Assembly: GCA_947631915.1 (NCBI GenBank)
Contig: CANRNC010000001.1
Span: forward strand, 62,001 to 126,000
Origin: an uncultured Clostridia bacterium
GTDB lineage: Bacteria; Bacillota; Clostridia; TANB77; CAG-508
DNA: 64,000 nt
Reading direction: 5' to 3'
The first letter of the stretch is position 1; every line of letters starts with the position of its first letter. Made by a program: the position numbers and the translations under genes. The notes below the pieces were generated by a model. That model was not told the origin of the DNA and searched no databases. It was given only the letters and a program-made list of their open reading frames with translations. This document shows, in pieces, positions 18,113 to 26,825 of the stretch.

Positions 18113-18298
18113 CTATCCGATCATACTTATTATGGCATATATGCAAGTTGCTGCTATACTTAATACCATCATAGCTGCAAGTACACCTGCTAATATTTTG
18201 CCAAATAACTTTGTCTTATCTGTTTTCTTTAGTTTACTACTTAAACTCTCTTTTACCTTTTTAGCTGATTTTGGCTTATTATCTTTATTTTCTGACAT
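18113..18298 (-). CDS. small single-helix membrane protein upstream of cdaA
   Basis: A 61-residue protein with a very basic, disordered N-terminus (Lys/Ser rich, residues 1-34) and one membrane helix (about 35-59). It starts behind AAAGGAAT and ends nine bases before cdaA, so the two are almost certainly co-transcribed. I do not recognise the family. The place usually held by the CdaA regulator CdaR suggests a role with the cyclase, but there is no sequence support for that. Confidence 0.7.
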   Translation of the reverse strand: MSENKDNKPKSAKKVKESLSSKLKKTDKTKLFGKILAGVLAAMMVLSIAATCIYAIISMIG

Positions 18299-18454
18299 TT
18301 TATTTTATATTCCTTTCCTACTTTTGTTATATTAATCTTATACCATAAAATCAATTATTTTTCAATATTTTTTGTAACATATTTTACAAATTTTCATAAG
18401 CTATATTAGGGTATTATGAAATAATGCTCATTAAAAACGAAAGGAAATGATTTT

Positions 18455-18904
18455 ATGGAAATGGATATGACAAAAAGATGCCCTGTAGTGGAAGTTAATG
18501 GTTTCATTGAAAAAGGAAAACAATTTGATTTAGATATAGAATTACCTGAGGATGAAAGAAATGTAATTTATGGAATTATAAAAGATTCTTGCAATGATCC
18601 TGTAGCTGATGCAGTTGTAAAACTTGTTGAAGTTTCTTATGAAAAAGGTGAAGAAGTTAGAAAGCCTGTATCTCATACTTTTACTGATGAATATGGTGAA
18701 TTTGTATTTGGTCCTCTTTGCCCAGATAGAAAATACGCTATTGATGTATGGGTAAACAAAGTTAAACATGTTAAAGTTTGTGCAAAATGTAATCATAAAG
18801 GTAAATGTCTAAAAGGAATAGATGTTGATTTTTGTGATAATAAAAAGCCATCTTATCCTTGTGATACAAGAGAATGTTTACCTGAATGCAAAGAAGATAA
18901 ATAG
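18455..18904 (+). CDS. carboxypeptidase-regulatory-like domain protein, Cys-rich tail
   Basis: A 149-residue protein without signal peptide. Residues about 35-100 form a transthyretin-like/CarboxypepD_reg beta sandwich (VIYGIIKDSCNDPVADAVVKL, then FTDEYGEFVFGPL), and the C-terminal third has ten cysteines in CxxC-like pairs (VCAKCNHKGKC, PCDTRECLPEC). AAAGGAAATGATTTT precedes the ATG. Similar small Cys-rich proteins are found in clostridial spores, which makes a spore-associated role possible but unproven. Confidence 0.72.
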   Translation: MEMDMTKRCPVVEVNGFIEKGKQFDLDIELPEDERNVIYGIIKDSCNDPVADAVVKLVEVSYEKGEEVRKPVSHTFTDEYGEFVFGPLCPDRKYAIDVWVNKVKHVKVCAKCNHKGKCLKGIDVDFCDNKKPSYPCDTRECLPECKEDK

Positions 18905-18917
18905 TTAAAATTACTAG

Positions 18918-18972
18918 AAGGGCACATTAAATGTGCCCTTACATTAAGGAGACAATGTTCGTCTCCTTTTTT
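18918..18972 (+). terminator. two tandem terminators
   Basis: AAGGGCACAT / ATGTGCCCTT (18918-18940) and AAGGAGAC / GTCTCCTT followed by six T (18946-18972). The first has the GGGCACAT core seen in several other terminators of the window. Confidence 0.75.
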
Positions 18973-18973
18973 A

Positions 18974-19108
18974 TTACATTATTCCCATTTTCTTTGCCAT
19001 CTGTTTTCCTTTTTTTAATACGTTCTTTTTGTTCATTCCTTCATTATACATCATCATAATTCCGGCAGATATCATTGTACCAACTACCATTCCTTTAACA
19101 AAATTCAT
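18974..19108 (-). CDS. 44-residue protein coupled to a TSUP half-gene
   Basis: An ATG at 19108 overlaps the stop of the TSUP gene by one base (TAATG) and is preceded by AGGAGG. The peptide is 44 residues, with a hydrophobic Gly/Met-rich first half (MNFVKGMVVGTMISAGIMMM) and a basic second half. Overlap and ribosome binding site make it a real gene despite its size. Function unknown; one membrane helix is likely. Confidence 0.7.
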   Translation of the reverse strand: MNFVKGMVVGTMISAGIMMMYNEGMNKKNVLKKGKQMAKKMGIM

Positions 19109-19524
19109 TATTGTTCCTCCTTTTTTATATCTAAATTATCCATGTTTTTATTATTTCTAATTCTACTAATTATATACGGTTTTATTAAGGAATATATTTC
19201 ATATAATGCTATTATTGCCAAAAAAAATCCAAACATTTTTTTAAGAATTGCAATGTCTATTTTAGTAGCAAGTTTTGCACCTATTGCTGAACTTATTACT
19301 CCTGATATTATTACTGGAATTGCAGTTTTCCACTTTATTAATTTTCTTTTTGAGTTTAGTATTATTGCAGTAATAGATGTAGGTATGAAAAAAAGTAGAT
19401 TCACAGATTGTGCTATACGTTGTTCTACTCCCAAAAACAAGTTAAGTCCTGTTATTAAAACGGTTCCTCCTCCTGACCCTAGAGCTGTTATAATACCAGC
19501 TACTACTCCAATGATAATTGCCAT
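19108..19524 (-). CDS. TSUP (TauE/SafE) transporter, half-length protein
   Basis: A 138-residue membrane protein equal to one half of a TauE/SafE exporter. It has four helices and the repeat signature GSGGGTVLITGLNLFLG near the N-terminus. Full-length TSUP proteins are two such halves fused (about 250 residues). The neighbouring gene at 19576-19920 is the other half, so a heterodimer is likely. AAAGGAT precedes ATG 19524, preferred over the longer start at 19560. Substrate cannot be told (organosulfur compounds are typical). Confidence 0.78.
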   Translation of the reverse strand: MAIIIGVVAGIITALGSGGGTVLITGLNLFLGVEQRIAQSVNLLFFIPTSITAIILNSKRKLIKWKTAIPVIISGVISSAIGAKLATKIDIAILKKMFGFFLAIIALYEIYSLIKPYIISRIRNNKNMDNLDIKKEEQ

Positions 19525-19575
19525 TTCATTATCCTTTCTATTTGATTTATCCCAAATCAAGTAAGCAGGTTTAAC

Positions 19576-19920
19576 CTACATAATATATCTTATAGATGCA
19601 TAAACTAAAAAAATAATAAAACAAAGCTTTAATATACTATCAGGCAATTTGTTTAAAAGTGTATGTCCAATTATTGCACCTATTATTCCTCCAATTGCAA
19701 CTAAAATCCCTAGTTTTATGTCTATATATTTATCTTTATAATAAAAAAGAAAACTAATTATTGTGAATGGCAATATACAACATATTGTGGTCGCTCTAGA
19801 TTCTTTTTCAGACAAATTTATCAAATATACAAGGGCAGGTAATAATATCGTTCCTCCTCCTGTTGCAAATAGACCTGTTATAAAACCCGATACTAATCCA
19901 ATACTAATTTTTTTAATCAT
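19576..19920 (-). CDS. TSUP (TauE/SafE) transporter, half-length protein
   Basis: A 114-residue, four-helix protein with the same signature as its neighbour (ATGGGTILLPALVYLI). It is transcribed first of the pair, 52 bases upstream. The two halves differ enough to be separate subunits rather than a recent duplication. It carries no stop or frameshift and ends naturally at YIM, so it is not simply a truncated full-length gene. Confidence 0.78.
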   Translation of the reverse strand: MIKKISIGLVSGFITGLFATGGGTILLPALVYLINLSEKESRATTICCILPFTIISFLFYYKDKYIDIKLGILVAIGGIIGAIIGHTLLNKLPDSILKLCFIIFLVYASIRYIM

Positions 19921-19941
19921 GATAATAGTTTGTACACTTTG

Positions 19942-20154
19942 CTATTTTTTTATTCTGATTTTATTTATTTTCTCCTGTGCAATTTTAGTAAGGACTTTGT
20001 CACATTTTAACATTTGACTTATAATATCTTTTTTTAATTTTTCATTTTCTATATTGTCTGCCTTATCTAGAAAAATTTGAAGTTCGTTCAAGTATTCTTC
20101 ACTTTTTAACTTCCAGTCAGGAAACTGCTCTATGAACTTATTTCTATTAATCAT
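19942..20154 (-). CDS. hypothetical 70-residue charged protein
   Basis: A 70-residue soluble protein, mostly helical (Lys/Glu/Leu rich), starting MINRNKFIEQFPDWKLK. AAGGAG lies upstream of ATG 20154; the longer in-frame start at 20175 has no site. It ends 21 bases before the TSUP pair and may head that operon. I do not recognise it. Confidence 0.6.
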   Translation of the reverse strand: MINRNKFIEQFPDWKLKSEEYLNELQIFLDKADNIENEKLKKDIISQMLKCDKVLTKIAQEKINKIRIKK

Positions 20155-20347
20155 TTTTTTCTCCTTGATTACCATATTTTGTAATATTTTTACTGATAGA
20201 TAACTTTTTATTACCTTTAACGTTATATTCTTGTTTCAATATACAATTTTAATACACAAAATGATAAAATACAACTTAAATAGTTAATTTATAACATATT
20301 TTTACATGATAAAGGTTTTAAATTACAAATAACAAGCGTTTGACATT

Positions 20348-20378
20348 TTTACAGCTTTACTGTAATTTGGTTTATAAT
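20348..20378 (+). promoter_or_regulatory. promoter with TTACAG-N5-CTGTAA operator of HTH gene
   Basis: The inverted repeat TTACAG (20349-20354) and CTGTAA (20360-20365), separated by five bases, overlaps the -35 region of a promoter with TATAAT at 20373-20378, just upstream of the HTH gene. Self-repression by that regulator is a reasonable reading. Confidence 0.5.
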
Positions 20379-20394
20379 TTATTGGGAGGTTTAT

Positions 20395-20613
20395 ATGATT
20401 AAAATAAAAATATCTGATTTATTAGGGAAACATAAAATGACTCAATCTGCTCTTGCGAAACAAGCACATATCAGACCTGCAACAGTCTCAAAAATGTATT
20501 ATGAAGAAATAAAACGTATAGATGTTAAACATCTTAATAACATTTGTAAAGTTTTTAATTGTGAAATTTCAGAATTATTAGAATATATACCAGATAAACA
20601 AAAAAACAAGTAG
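20395..20613 (+). CDS. small Cro/C1-type HTH regulator
   Basis: A 72-residue DNA-binding protein of the YozG/HTH_26 type. The helix-turn-helix is at about residues 14-36 (MTQSALAKQAHIRPATVSKM), and the C-terminal half matches the family (HLNNICKVFNCEISELLEY). GGGAGG lies five bases before the ATG. It stands alone with its own promoter and terminator. Its targets are unknown. Confidence 0.82.
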   Translation: MIKIKISDLLGKHKMTQSALAKQAHIRPATVSKMYYEEIKRIDVKHLNNICKVFNCEISELLEYIPDKQKNK

Positions 20614-20637
20614 ATATATAATACTTGTTTTTTTGTT
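20597..20637 (+). terminator. terminator after HTH gene
   Basis: Perfect 16-base stem (AACAAAAAAACAAGTA and complement) that starts inside the last codons of the HTH gene; seven T lie in its downstream arm. Confidence 0.75.
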
Positions 20638-20654
20638 AACTTATTACTTTAGTT

Positions 20655-21899
20655 TTACATATTTATATTTTCATCTTTGATAAAATATTTTGTTCCCAGC
20701 ATTTTATCTGGTAAATACTGTTGTTCTACCACATGTCCTGGATAGTCATGTGGATATTTGTATCCCTCTCCATAGCCGAATTGTTCCATGCCTTCTGCAA
20801 CAGAATTTCTTATATGCATAGGTATTGTTCCTGTATCCTTTGTCTTCACATCCTCTAAAGCTCTATTTATTCCTAAATAAGTTGCATTTGATTTTTTAGA
20901 TTCTGCAATATAAACTGCCGCTTCTGCTAAAATTATTCTTGCCTCTGGCATTCCAACCATATTAACTGATTGCATAGCAGAGGTTGCAACAACTAGCGCA
21001 TTTGGATTTGCAAGTCCAACATCTTCTGAAGCACAAATTACAATTCTTCTAGCAATAAATACTGGATCTTCTCCCCCATTTAAAGCTCTAGCTAAATAGA
21101 AAAGTGTAGCATCCGAGTCTGACCCTCTCATAGATTTTATAAATGCACTTATATTATCATAATGAGAATCTCCATTTTTATCAAAAACAGCTTTCCTATT
21201 TTGAATACTCTCTTTCATAACATCATCTGTAATATTAATTTTTCCATCTTTATCCATTTCAGTAGTTAAAACTGCAACTTCTAAACCATTTAGTGCTGTT
21301 CTGACATCTCCATTCGAAATTTCTGCTATTTTCATTAACGTACTATCTTGTATATTCACATTAAAACTAGCTAATCCTTCTGGATTCGTTAATGCATTTT
21401 TTAGAATTTTAAATATATCTTCTTTCTTTAGTGGATCTAACTTAACTACCATAGACCTAGAAATAAGAGCTTTATTGACTTCAAAATAAGGATTTTCAGT
21501 AGTAGCACCAATTAATATTACTGTTCCGTTTTCTACAAATGGTAATAAGGCATCTTGCTGTAATTTATTAAATCTATGAATTTCGTCTATGAACAGAATA
21601 CATTTACCACTAGGATTTAAAAATGGATTTTTTGCATCTTCTATTGCTTTTTTTATATCTGAAACCCCAGCTGTTACGGCATTTAATCTAGCAAATTGAT
21701 ATTTCGTAGTATTACTTATAACTTTTGCTAGAGAAGTTTTTCCACAACCTGGCGGACCCCATAAAATTATACTAGATAATCTATCTGCTTTTATTGTTCT
21801 ATAAAGTATTTTATCTTTTGCTAAAATATGTTCTTGTCCAACGTAATCATCTAAAGTTTTTGGCATCATCCTATATGCTAGAGGTTGTGATAAATCCAT
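20655..21899 (-). CDS. rarA: replication-associated recombination AAA ATPase RarA (MgsA)
   Basis: A 414-residue AAA+ ATPase with Walker A GPPGCGKTS, Walker B LFIDEIHRF, sensor 1 ATTENP and the MgsA C-terminal domain (CASEDVGLANP, KSNATYLGI, DYPGHVVEQQYLP). RarA acts at stalled replication forks. The start at 21899 (MDLSQPLAYRMMP) has AAAGGA 12 bases upstream; an in-frame ATG at 21911 touches that site and is less likely. It follows ruvA on the same strand after 67 bases. Confidence 0.92.
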   Translation of the reverse strand: MDLSQPLAYRMMPKTLDDYVGQEHILAKDKILYRTIKADRLSSIILWGPPGCGKTSLAKVISNTTKYQFARLNAVTAGVSDIKKAIEDAKNPFLNPSGKCILFIDEIHRFNKLQQDALLPFVENGTVILIGATTENPYFEVNKALISRSMVVKLDPLKKEDIFKILKNALTNPEGLASFNVNIQDSTLMKIAEISNGDVRTALNGLEVAVLTTEMDKDGKINITDDVMKESIQNRKAVFDKNGDSHYDNISAFIKSMRGSDSDATLFYLARALNGGEDPVFIARRIVICASEDVGLANPNALVVATSAMQSVNMVGMPEARIILAEAAVYIAESKKSNATYLGINRALEDVKTKDTGTIPMHIRNSVAEGMEQFGYGEGYKYPHDYPGHVVEQQYLPDKMLGTKYFIKDENINM

Positions 21900-21966
21900 A
21901 CTAATTTTCATTCCTTTCTCTATTGTAAACTATAAGCTACATCTTATATTGCTTATTTTACACTAT

Positions 21967-22575
21967 TTATTTTCCTAATAAAGATAGTCCCTTTCTAATC
22001 ATATCTTCAACAGTCATATCCTCTAATTTTATCTTATCGAATGCTTTTTCTATTTCTCTCTTACCATATCCTAATACTTGTAAAGCTGATATTGCTTCCT
22101 CTATATTTTCATTATAACTTATTGCTTTATTTAATTCATCTTTCTGTTCATTTTCCTTTGATTCTAGTTCTTGTTTCTTTAATTTGTCTTTTAACTCTAA
22201 TATCATTCTCGCTGCAGTCTTTGCACCAATCCCCGGCAATTTAGTAAGTTTATGTGCATCTTCATTTATAACAGCAAGTGCAAAACTAGATGGTGAAATA
22301 TTTGATAAAATCGTGATTGCTGATTTTGCTCCAATTCCACTTGTAGATATTAATATTTCGAACATTCTTAATTCTTCCTTGCTTGAAAAACCATATAAGC
22401 TAATATTGTCTTCTCTTACCCAATAATATGTATGTACCTTTACAATATCTCCACACTCTCCTATAGTCTCAATTTCTGGTTCTGGCATAAAAATTTTATA
22501 TCCTACTCCACCTGCTTCAATAACAATGTACCCACTAGATTTTTCTTCTATACTACCTTTTATAAATGCAAACAT
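21967..22575 (-). CDS. ruvA: Holliday junction DNA helicase subunit RuvA
   Basis: A 202-residue RuvA: N-terminal OB fold (MFAFIKGSIEEKS...), the tandem helix-hairpin-helix region (ISTSGIGAKSAITIL and LPGIGAKTAARMILELK), and the C-terminal RuvB-binding domain (EEAISALQVLGYGKREIEKA). It tetramerises on four-way junctions and loads RuvB. GGAGGAAAT upstream fixes the start at 22575. The usual partner ruvB is not next to it; rarA takes that place. Confidence 0.93.
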   Translation of the reverse strand: MFAFIKGSIEEKSSGYIVIEAGGVGYKIFMPEPEIETIGECGDIVKVHTYYWVREDNISLYGFSSKEELRMFEILISTSGIGAKSAITILSNISPSSFALAVINEDAHKLTKLPGIGAKTAARMILELKDKLKKQELESKENEQKDELNKAISYNENIEEAISALQVLGYGKREIEKAFDKIKLEDMTVEDMIRKGLSLLGK

Positions 22576-22635
22576 ATTTCCTCCATTAATCAAACAAATT
22601 TTCTCCATCATTTTATCATAAATTTTAAAAAAAGC

Positions 22636-22660
22636 AAGAGATTTTATTAAAAAATCTCTT
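22636..22660 (-). terminator. terminator of the lipid operon
   Basis: Ten-base stem AAGAGATTTT / AAAATCTCTT with a five-base loop; the minus strand continues with GCTTTTTTT. It closes the 29217-22661 operon. Confidence 0.8.
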
Positions 22661-23725
22661 TTATAAATTCTTTTCTAATAGAACATATTCATATTTGTCA
22701 ATCATTAATTCCTTATAATAATTGTTTGTAACTTTTCCTTCATGTATTAAAGCACCTATAGATTTACATTGCCTATTTGATAATTCCTGTTTAATAATTT
22801 CTGCCATCGCACTTCCTAAGCCTAAATGCTCTTTTCCAATACCAGTATATAATAGTATATAATCTTTACAATTTCTTTTTATTTTTTTTATTTTAATTAA
22901 ATTTATCAAATTTATATTATATAACAAGTTTCCGTAATTTGGTATAGCTATAAAAAAACCAGCAAGTTCCTCATCTTTGTATACAACTTTAACCATTTCA
23001 AAATCTAATACATATCTTAAAGGTCCAAATATTTTTATAAATTGATCTTTTGATATGTTCTTGTATAATGGAAAATTAGAATATACTTTAGTTAATAATT
23101 TATAAATATTTTGTATATCAATATCAAATGTTTTTGATGTTGTATTTCTAATAACATATCCCTTTTCTTTTATCATCTGCAATCTATTTTTGCATTTTAA
23201 ATTAATATTTTCTTTTTTGGGAATATCATACCTATTTGAAAAATATCTATCCTTTACATTAAACCCAAAATCCTGCCAAATCTTTGTGTAATAGTCTCTG
23301 CAATATGGTTCAGCTGTGTATACAGTATCAAATCTATCTAGCTTAAATCTATACCCTATCCAAAATGATGCATTTAGTGGGCCTATTAATGTCCTCTTTC
23401 CATCACTTTTTGCTTTTTCTTGTACAGTTTTTAATAATAGAAAACTTGCTTGAGGTATATTAAAACTTTCAAAAAAACCTATATATGCATTATCATCATT
23501 TGGATAATATGTTAGAATACACCTACTGACTATATTGTTCTTTTTATCAATAACAATAAATGGCATTATTTCAAAATTATTGCTTAAAATATGTTTTTTA
23601 TCAAGTAGACTTTTCTCAAGTTTTACATCTTGTGTTATTATTTCTTTACTATATAGTTTTGACGGTAATTCTAAAAATAGCTTTTTTACATATTTATCAA
23701 ATCCGTTTAATACTTTATACTCCAC
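22661..23725 (-). CDS. GNAT-like acyltransferase, last gene of the lipid operon
   Basis: A 354-residue protein with two regions resembling GNAT acetyltransferase folds; LIGPLNASFWIGYRFKLDRFD in the middle and TGIGKEHLGLGSAMAEIIKQ near the C-terminus look like acyl-CoA-binding turns. GTG start at 23725 has GGAG six bases upstream and overlaps the preceding gene's stop, so the two are translationally coupled. Acceptor unknown; context suggests a lipid head group, a peptide or a sugar on a lipid. The family call is moderate. Confidence 0.6.
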   Translation of the reverse strand: MEYKVLNGFDKYVKKLFLELPSKLYSKEIITQDVKLEKSLLDKKHILSNNFEIMPFIVIDKKNNIVSRCILTYYPNDDNAYIGFFESFNIPQASFLLLKTVQEKAKSDGKRTLIGPLNASFWIGYRFKLDRFDTVYTAEPYCRDYYTKIWQDFGFNVKDRYFSNRYDIPKKENINLKCKNRLQMIKEKGYVIRNTTSKTFDIDIQNIYKLLTKVYSNFPLYKNISKDQFIKIFGPLRYVLDFEMVKVVYKDEELAGFFIAIPNYGNLLYNINLINLIKIKKIKRNCKDYILLYTGIGKEHLGLGSAMAEIIKQELSNRQCKSIGALIHEGKVTNNYYKELMIDKYEYVLLEKNL

Positions 23726-25904
23726 CTTTTTCTCCTTTTTTTAGTATTTTTATGGTTCCACTAAAAGCATCTAATTCAACAATATAGCCTGATTTTAAAA
23801 TTTTAGTTGCATCTTTTACATTTACAATTGCTGGCTTTTTTAGTTCTCTACTTATTATTGCTGTATGACTTAAAATAGACCCTTGCTCCGAAATAATTCC
23901 TAAAGATTTTTCTAATAAAAATACCCAACCTGGATCAGTTGATTTAGTTACTATTATTTTTCCTTTTGCATCGATGTTCTTGTCCACTCTATCTATAACT
24001 ATAACTTCACCAGTAACTTTTCCTGTTGATGTACTAGTTCCTTTAAGACTCTCCATTTGTTTAAATTGTTCTAAATAAACTTCTCTTTTTAAGTTTTTAA
24101 TTATTTTATTCACAAATACAAGTCTTTTAGGATGATGCATATCTTTATATTCACGATACTCTTCTTTTCTTCTATTTACTAACTCGTGATATTTATTTTC
24201 TTCATTTATTTCCTTTAAGTACAAGTAAAAAACATCTTCTTTTTTATCTAATTGTCCATTCTCTACTAAAATGTTTCCAACTTTTAAAAGAATTGTTCTG
24301 GCAAGTCCAAATAGCCTACTTCTATTTAATCTTGATATTTCTCTATTGGATATACCTTTTTTTGCGTTCTTAACAAACACATTCGTTCTTTTATTTGGTT
24401 CTTCTGTTTTATTTTCTTCTGTAATATCATTATTTAATTTACTTTCAACATATTCTATCAAGAGTTCTGGATTACTTCTATATGTTTTTGTTTCTAGTTT
24501 TAATTCTCCTGAAATTCTATCCCCATATAACTCAATATATTCCTTCTCTTTTTCTTTGTATTTTTTGCTTTCCATTCCTTCAGATTTAGCTAATCTTACT
24601 AATTCATTTATAGCCTTGACTGGTTTCATGCTTTCAATATTTTTTATATTTGATATTTGGGGATTTTTCTTTCCGCCAGCTAAATGTGTAAAAATAAATG
24701 CATACATATCATTAATTAAAGTAATATCCCATACACTTGTAATAGTTTTTTCTATTTTATAAAATAAATCTATCAATTCTTTTATGTTATTAGTTTCTTT
24801 TATCTGTTTTTGATATACTGTATATACTTTAGAAAAATATTTATTTAATTTTTTCATAGAACTTGGGGTTATAAATAAATAATATAGAAATGAAAATAAT
24901 ATTTTGATTTTCAATAATGCAGAAATTTTTGTGGTTTCATTATTTACTAACTCGTTTTCAATTCCTAACATTTCTTGCCAAATCTTTATTATTTTCTTTG
25001 AAAACGGTAATAGTTTCAAAATAGTATACCAATTTCCAATTTGATAATAAATACTGCCATTATATGTTATAACCATATTTTCAAATACATTTGACATTTT
25101 TTCTATCAATTTTTTATTTTTAGTAACTCTATAAACACAACTTATAAAAATATCTCTGTATATATTATGAACAAAATCTTGTGTAGCTGGAAGTGATACA
25201 CCCGGATAACTTTCTATAATATTGCTATTATCAAGAATTATTATTTTTCCTGCATTTAGAGTCGTTATTGGTCTTGCTTGTAAGATATATACTTGTTCTC
25301 CTTTTATTGCGAATTCAATATCCATCTCTTTTGTAAAAATATTCTTAATCTTTTGTGATATTTCTATTAAGTTTTCTAAAATCTTATTATCTAAATTAAT
25401 ATTTGATTTTGTATCTTTTAAGTAAAATAGCTTCTCATCGTTATTATAATAATATGTTGTTGTTTCTACTTTATCTTCTACAACACCGCTTCCAAGTCCC
25501 TCTCCTACTGTAATAACAGTCTCATTTAATATTCCTATTGGATTTGCAGTAAATATTACTCCTGAATAGTCTGCTTCTATCATCTCTTGAATTATTACTG
25601 AATGTTTTCTCTGATTTTTAGTATGCTTAATATTTTTTATTTTTTCATATTCTAATACATTATCATAGCTTTTTTTAACTTTGGAAATTGCTTCCTTTAT
25701 GTCTTGCTTTGGAACATTTAGAAATGTATTAAATTGACCAGCATATGAATCTCTTTCTCTATCTTCAAACTCAAAAGAAGATCTCACTGCAAAGTAATTG
25801 GTCTTACTAAAACTTAAATCCACATTATTTTCATCTGTTACAACTATAAATGCTGGTACATTTATTTTATTATCTCTTAAAATTTCTAGGTTCTTTGCTT
25901 TCAA
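23715..25904 (-). CDS. PEP-synthase-like ATP-dependent phosphotransferase
   Basis: A 729-residue enzyme of the PPDK/PEP-synthase superfamily. The N-terminal ATP-grasp domain shows FAVRSSFEFEDRERDSYAGQ, YSGVIFTANPIG, GEGLGSGVV and the ending YILQARPIT (to about residue 220). A 350-residue middle domain is not recognisable. The C-terminal swivelling domain holds the phosphohistidine in GSILSHTAIISRELKKPAIV. There is no PEP-binding barrel, so the layout is like rifampin phosphotransferase: ATP gives a phosphohistidine that phosphorylates an organic acceptor. TTG start with AGGAGG eight bases upstream. In this operon the acceptor may be a lipid or its precursor (inference). Confidence 0.78.
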   Translation of the reverse strand: MKAKNLEILRDNKINVPAFIVVTDENNVDLSFSKTNYFAVRSSFEFEDRERDSYAGQFNTFLNVPKQDIKEAISKVKKSYDNVLEYEKIKNIKHTKNQRKHSVIIQEMIEADYSGVIFTANPIGILNETVITVGEGLGSGVVEDKVETTTYYYNNDEKLFYLKDTKSNINLDNKILENLIEISQKIKNIFTKEMDIEFAIKGEQVYILQARPITTLNAGKIIILDNSNIIESYPGVSLPATQDFVHNIYRDIFISCVYRVTKNKKLIEKMSNVFENMVITYNGSIYYQIGNWYTILKLLPFSKKIIKIWQEMLGIENELVNNETTKISALLKIKILFSFLYYLFITPSSMKKLNKYFSKVYTVYQKQIKETNNIKELIDLFYKIEKTITSVWDITLINDMYAFIFTHLAGGKKNPQISNIKNIESMKPVKAINELVRLAKSEGMESKKYKEKEKEYIELYGDRISGELKLETKTYRSNPELLIEYVESKLNNDITEENKTEEPNKRTNVFVKNAKKGISNREISRLNRSRLFGLARTILLKVGNILVENGQLDKKEDVFYLYLKEINEENKYHELVNRRKEEYREYKDMHHPKRLVFVNKIIKNLKREVYLEQFKQMESLKGTSTSTGKVTGEVIVIDRVDKNIDAKGKIIVTKSTDPGWVFLLEKSLGIISEQGSILSHTAIISRELKKPAIVNVKDATKILKSGYIVELDAFSGTIKILKKGEKGGV

Positions 25905-25916
25905 TATAATTTCCTC

Positions 25917-26825
25917 CTATATTTGTCCAAATATTAAGAATGAAATTATTGTAAGTATCATAATACTTTCTTGTATATATGTATATCTTTCAACCTTTGA
26001 TACAATTTTATATTTTGTTGGATCTTTTTTAAATTCTATAAATTTATAACTCATCCATAAAACATTTAACAATAATAATACAATTGATATTTTATTCAAA
26101 TTCCATACTAATATAAAGTTAGTAATAATATCAATCCAAGTGACTATAAACACAAAATTTACCGCTTTTTTATATCCAAATAGCTTTGAATATGTTACGT
26201 ACTCTGTTTCATCTTCTGGTGCTCTAATCTTTCTAGAGACCTCCCAAATAAGTGCTGGAAAATAAAGTGTAAATGCTGCTAAAATATTTGTTAAATCTAA
26301 AGCTGGTATTTTATATTTAATTACAACAAAAGATATAATGTATATATTCATAATCATTTGAACTGGATTATGAGTAACAAGCGCTTTTGGAAGTGAATTC
26401 TGTATTTTGTGTTTTTGGAAAAACCATACTGCCATTAGAGAACCATAAGTATACAAAAATAAACAGAATAAGAAATTATTCATAAATATGAAATTTATAA
26501 TCAAAGTGAATGTTATTAATATTGAAACAAAGATTTTTAAATCACTTTTCTTGACTCTTCCTGATGGAAGTGGTCTTTCCTTGAATAATCTGCAGTCTAG
26601 TTCATAGTCTTTAAAATCATCTGCAATTCTAAGCCAACATAGAAAACTGAATACAGTAAAAGCACAGACTACTTCTTGTATTCCTATATTAAATTCTGTT
26701 ACTCCATGATTTAGTAGAACTATAAAATAAATTTCCAAAAATATTAATGCTCCCAAAAATAAACGTGGGATTATTGGATACATTTCCTTAAAATATATAT
26801 TTAATCTTTTTAACATATTAATCAT
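25917..26825 (-). CDS. UbiA-family prenyltransferase
   Basis: A 302-residue integral membrane enzyme with eight or nine helices. The prenyl-diphosphate/Mg motif is RIADDFKDYELD (DDxxDxxxD), followed by RPLPSGRV as usual in UbiA enzymes; a second acidic motif is in RKIRAPEDETEY. Family members attach polyprenyl chains to aromatics, sugars phosphates or, in Archaea, to glycerol-1-phosphate ethers. Quinone genes are absent around it; instead it sits among CDP-lipid enzymes, overlapping the psd stop by eight bases. Acceptor is unknown. Confidence 0.82.
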   Translation of the reverse strand: MINMLKRLNIYFKEMYPIIPRLFLGALIFLEIYFIVLLNHGVTEFNIGIQEVVCAFTVFSFLCWLRIADDFKDYELDCRLFKERPLPSGRVKKSDLKIFVSILITFTLIINFIFMNNFLFCLFLYTYGSLMAVWFFQKHKIQNSLPKALVTHNPVQMIMNIYIISFVVIKYKIPALDLTNILAAFTLYFPALIWEVSRKIRAPEDETEYVTYSKLFGYKKAVNFVFIVTWIDIITNFILVWNLNKISIVLLLLNVLWMSYKFIEFKKDPTKYKIVSKVERYTYIQESIMILTIISFLIFGQI

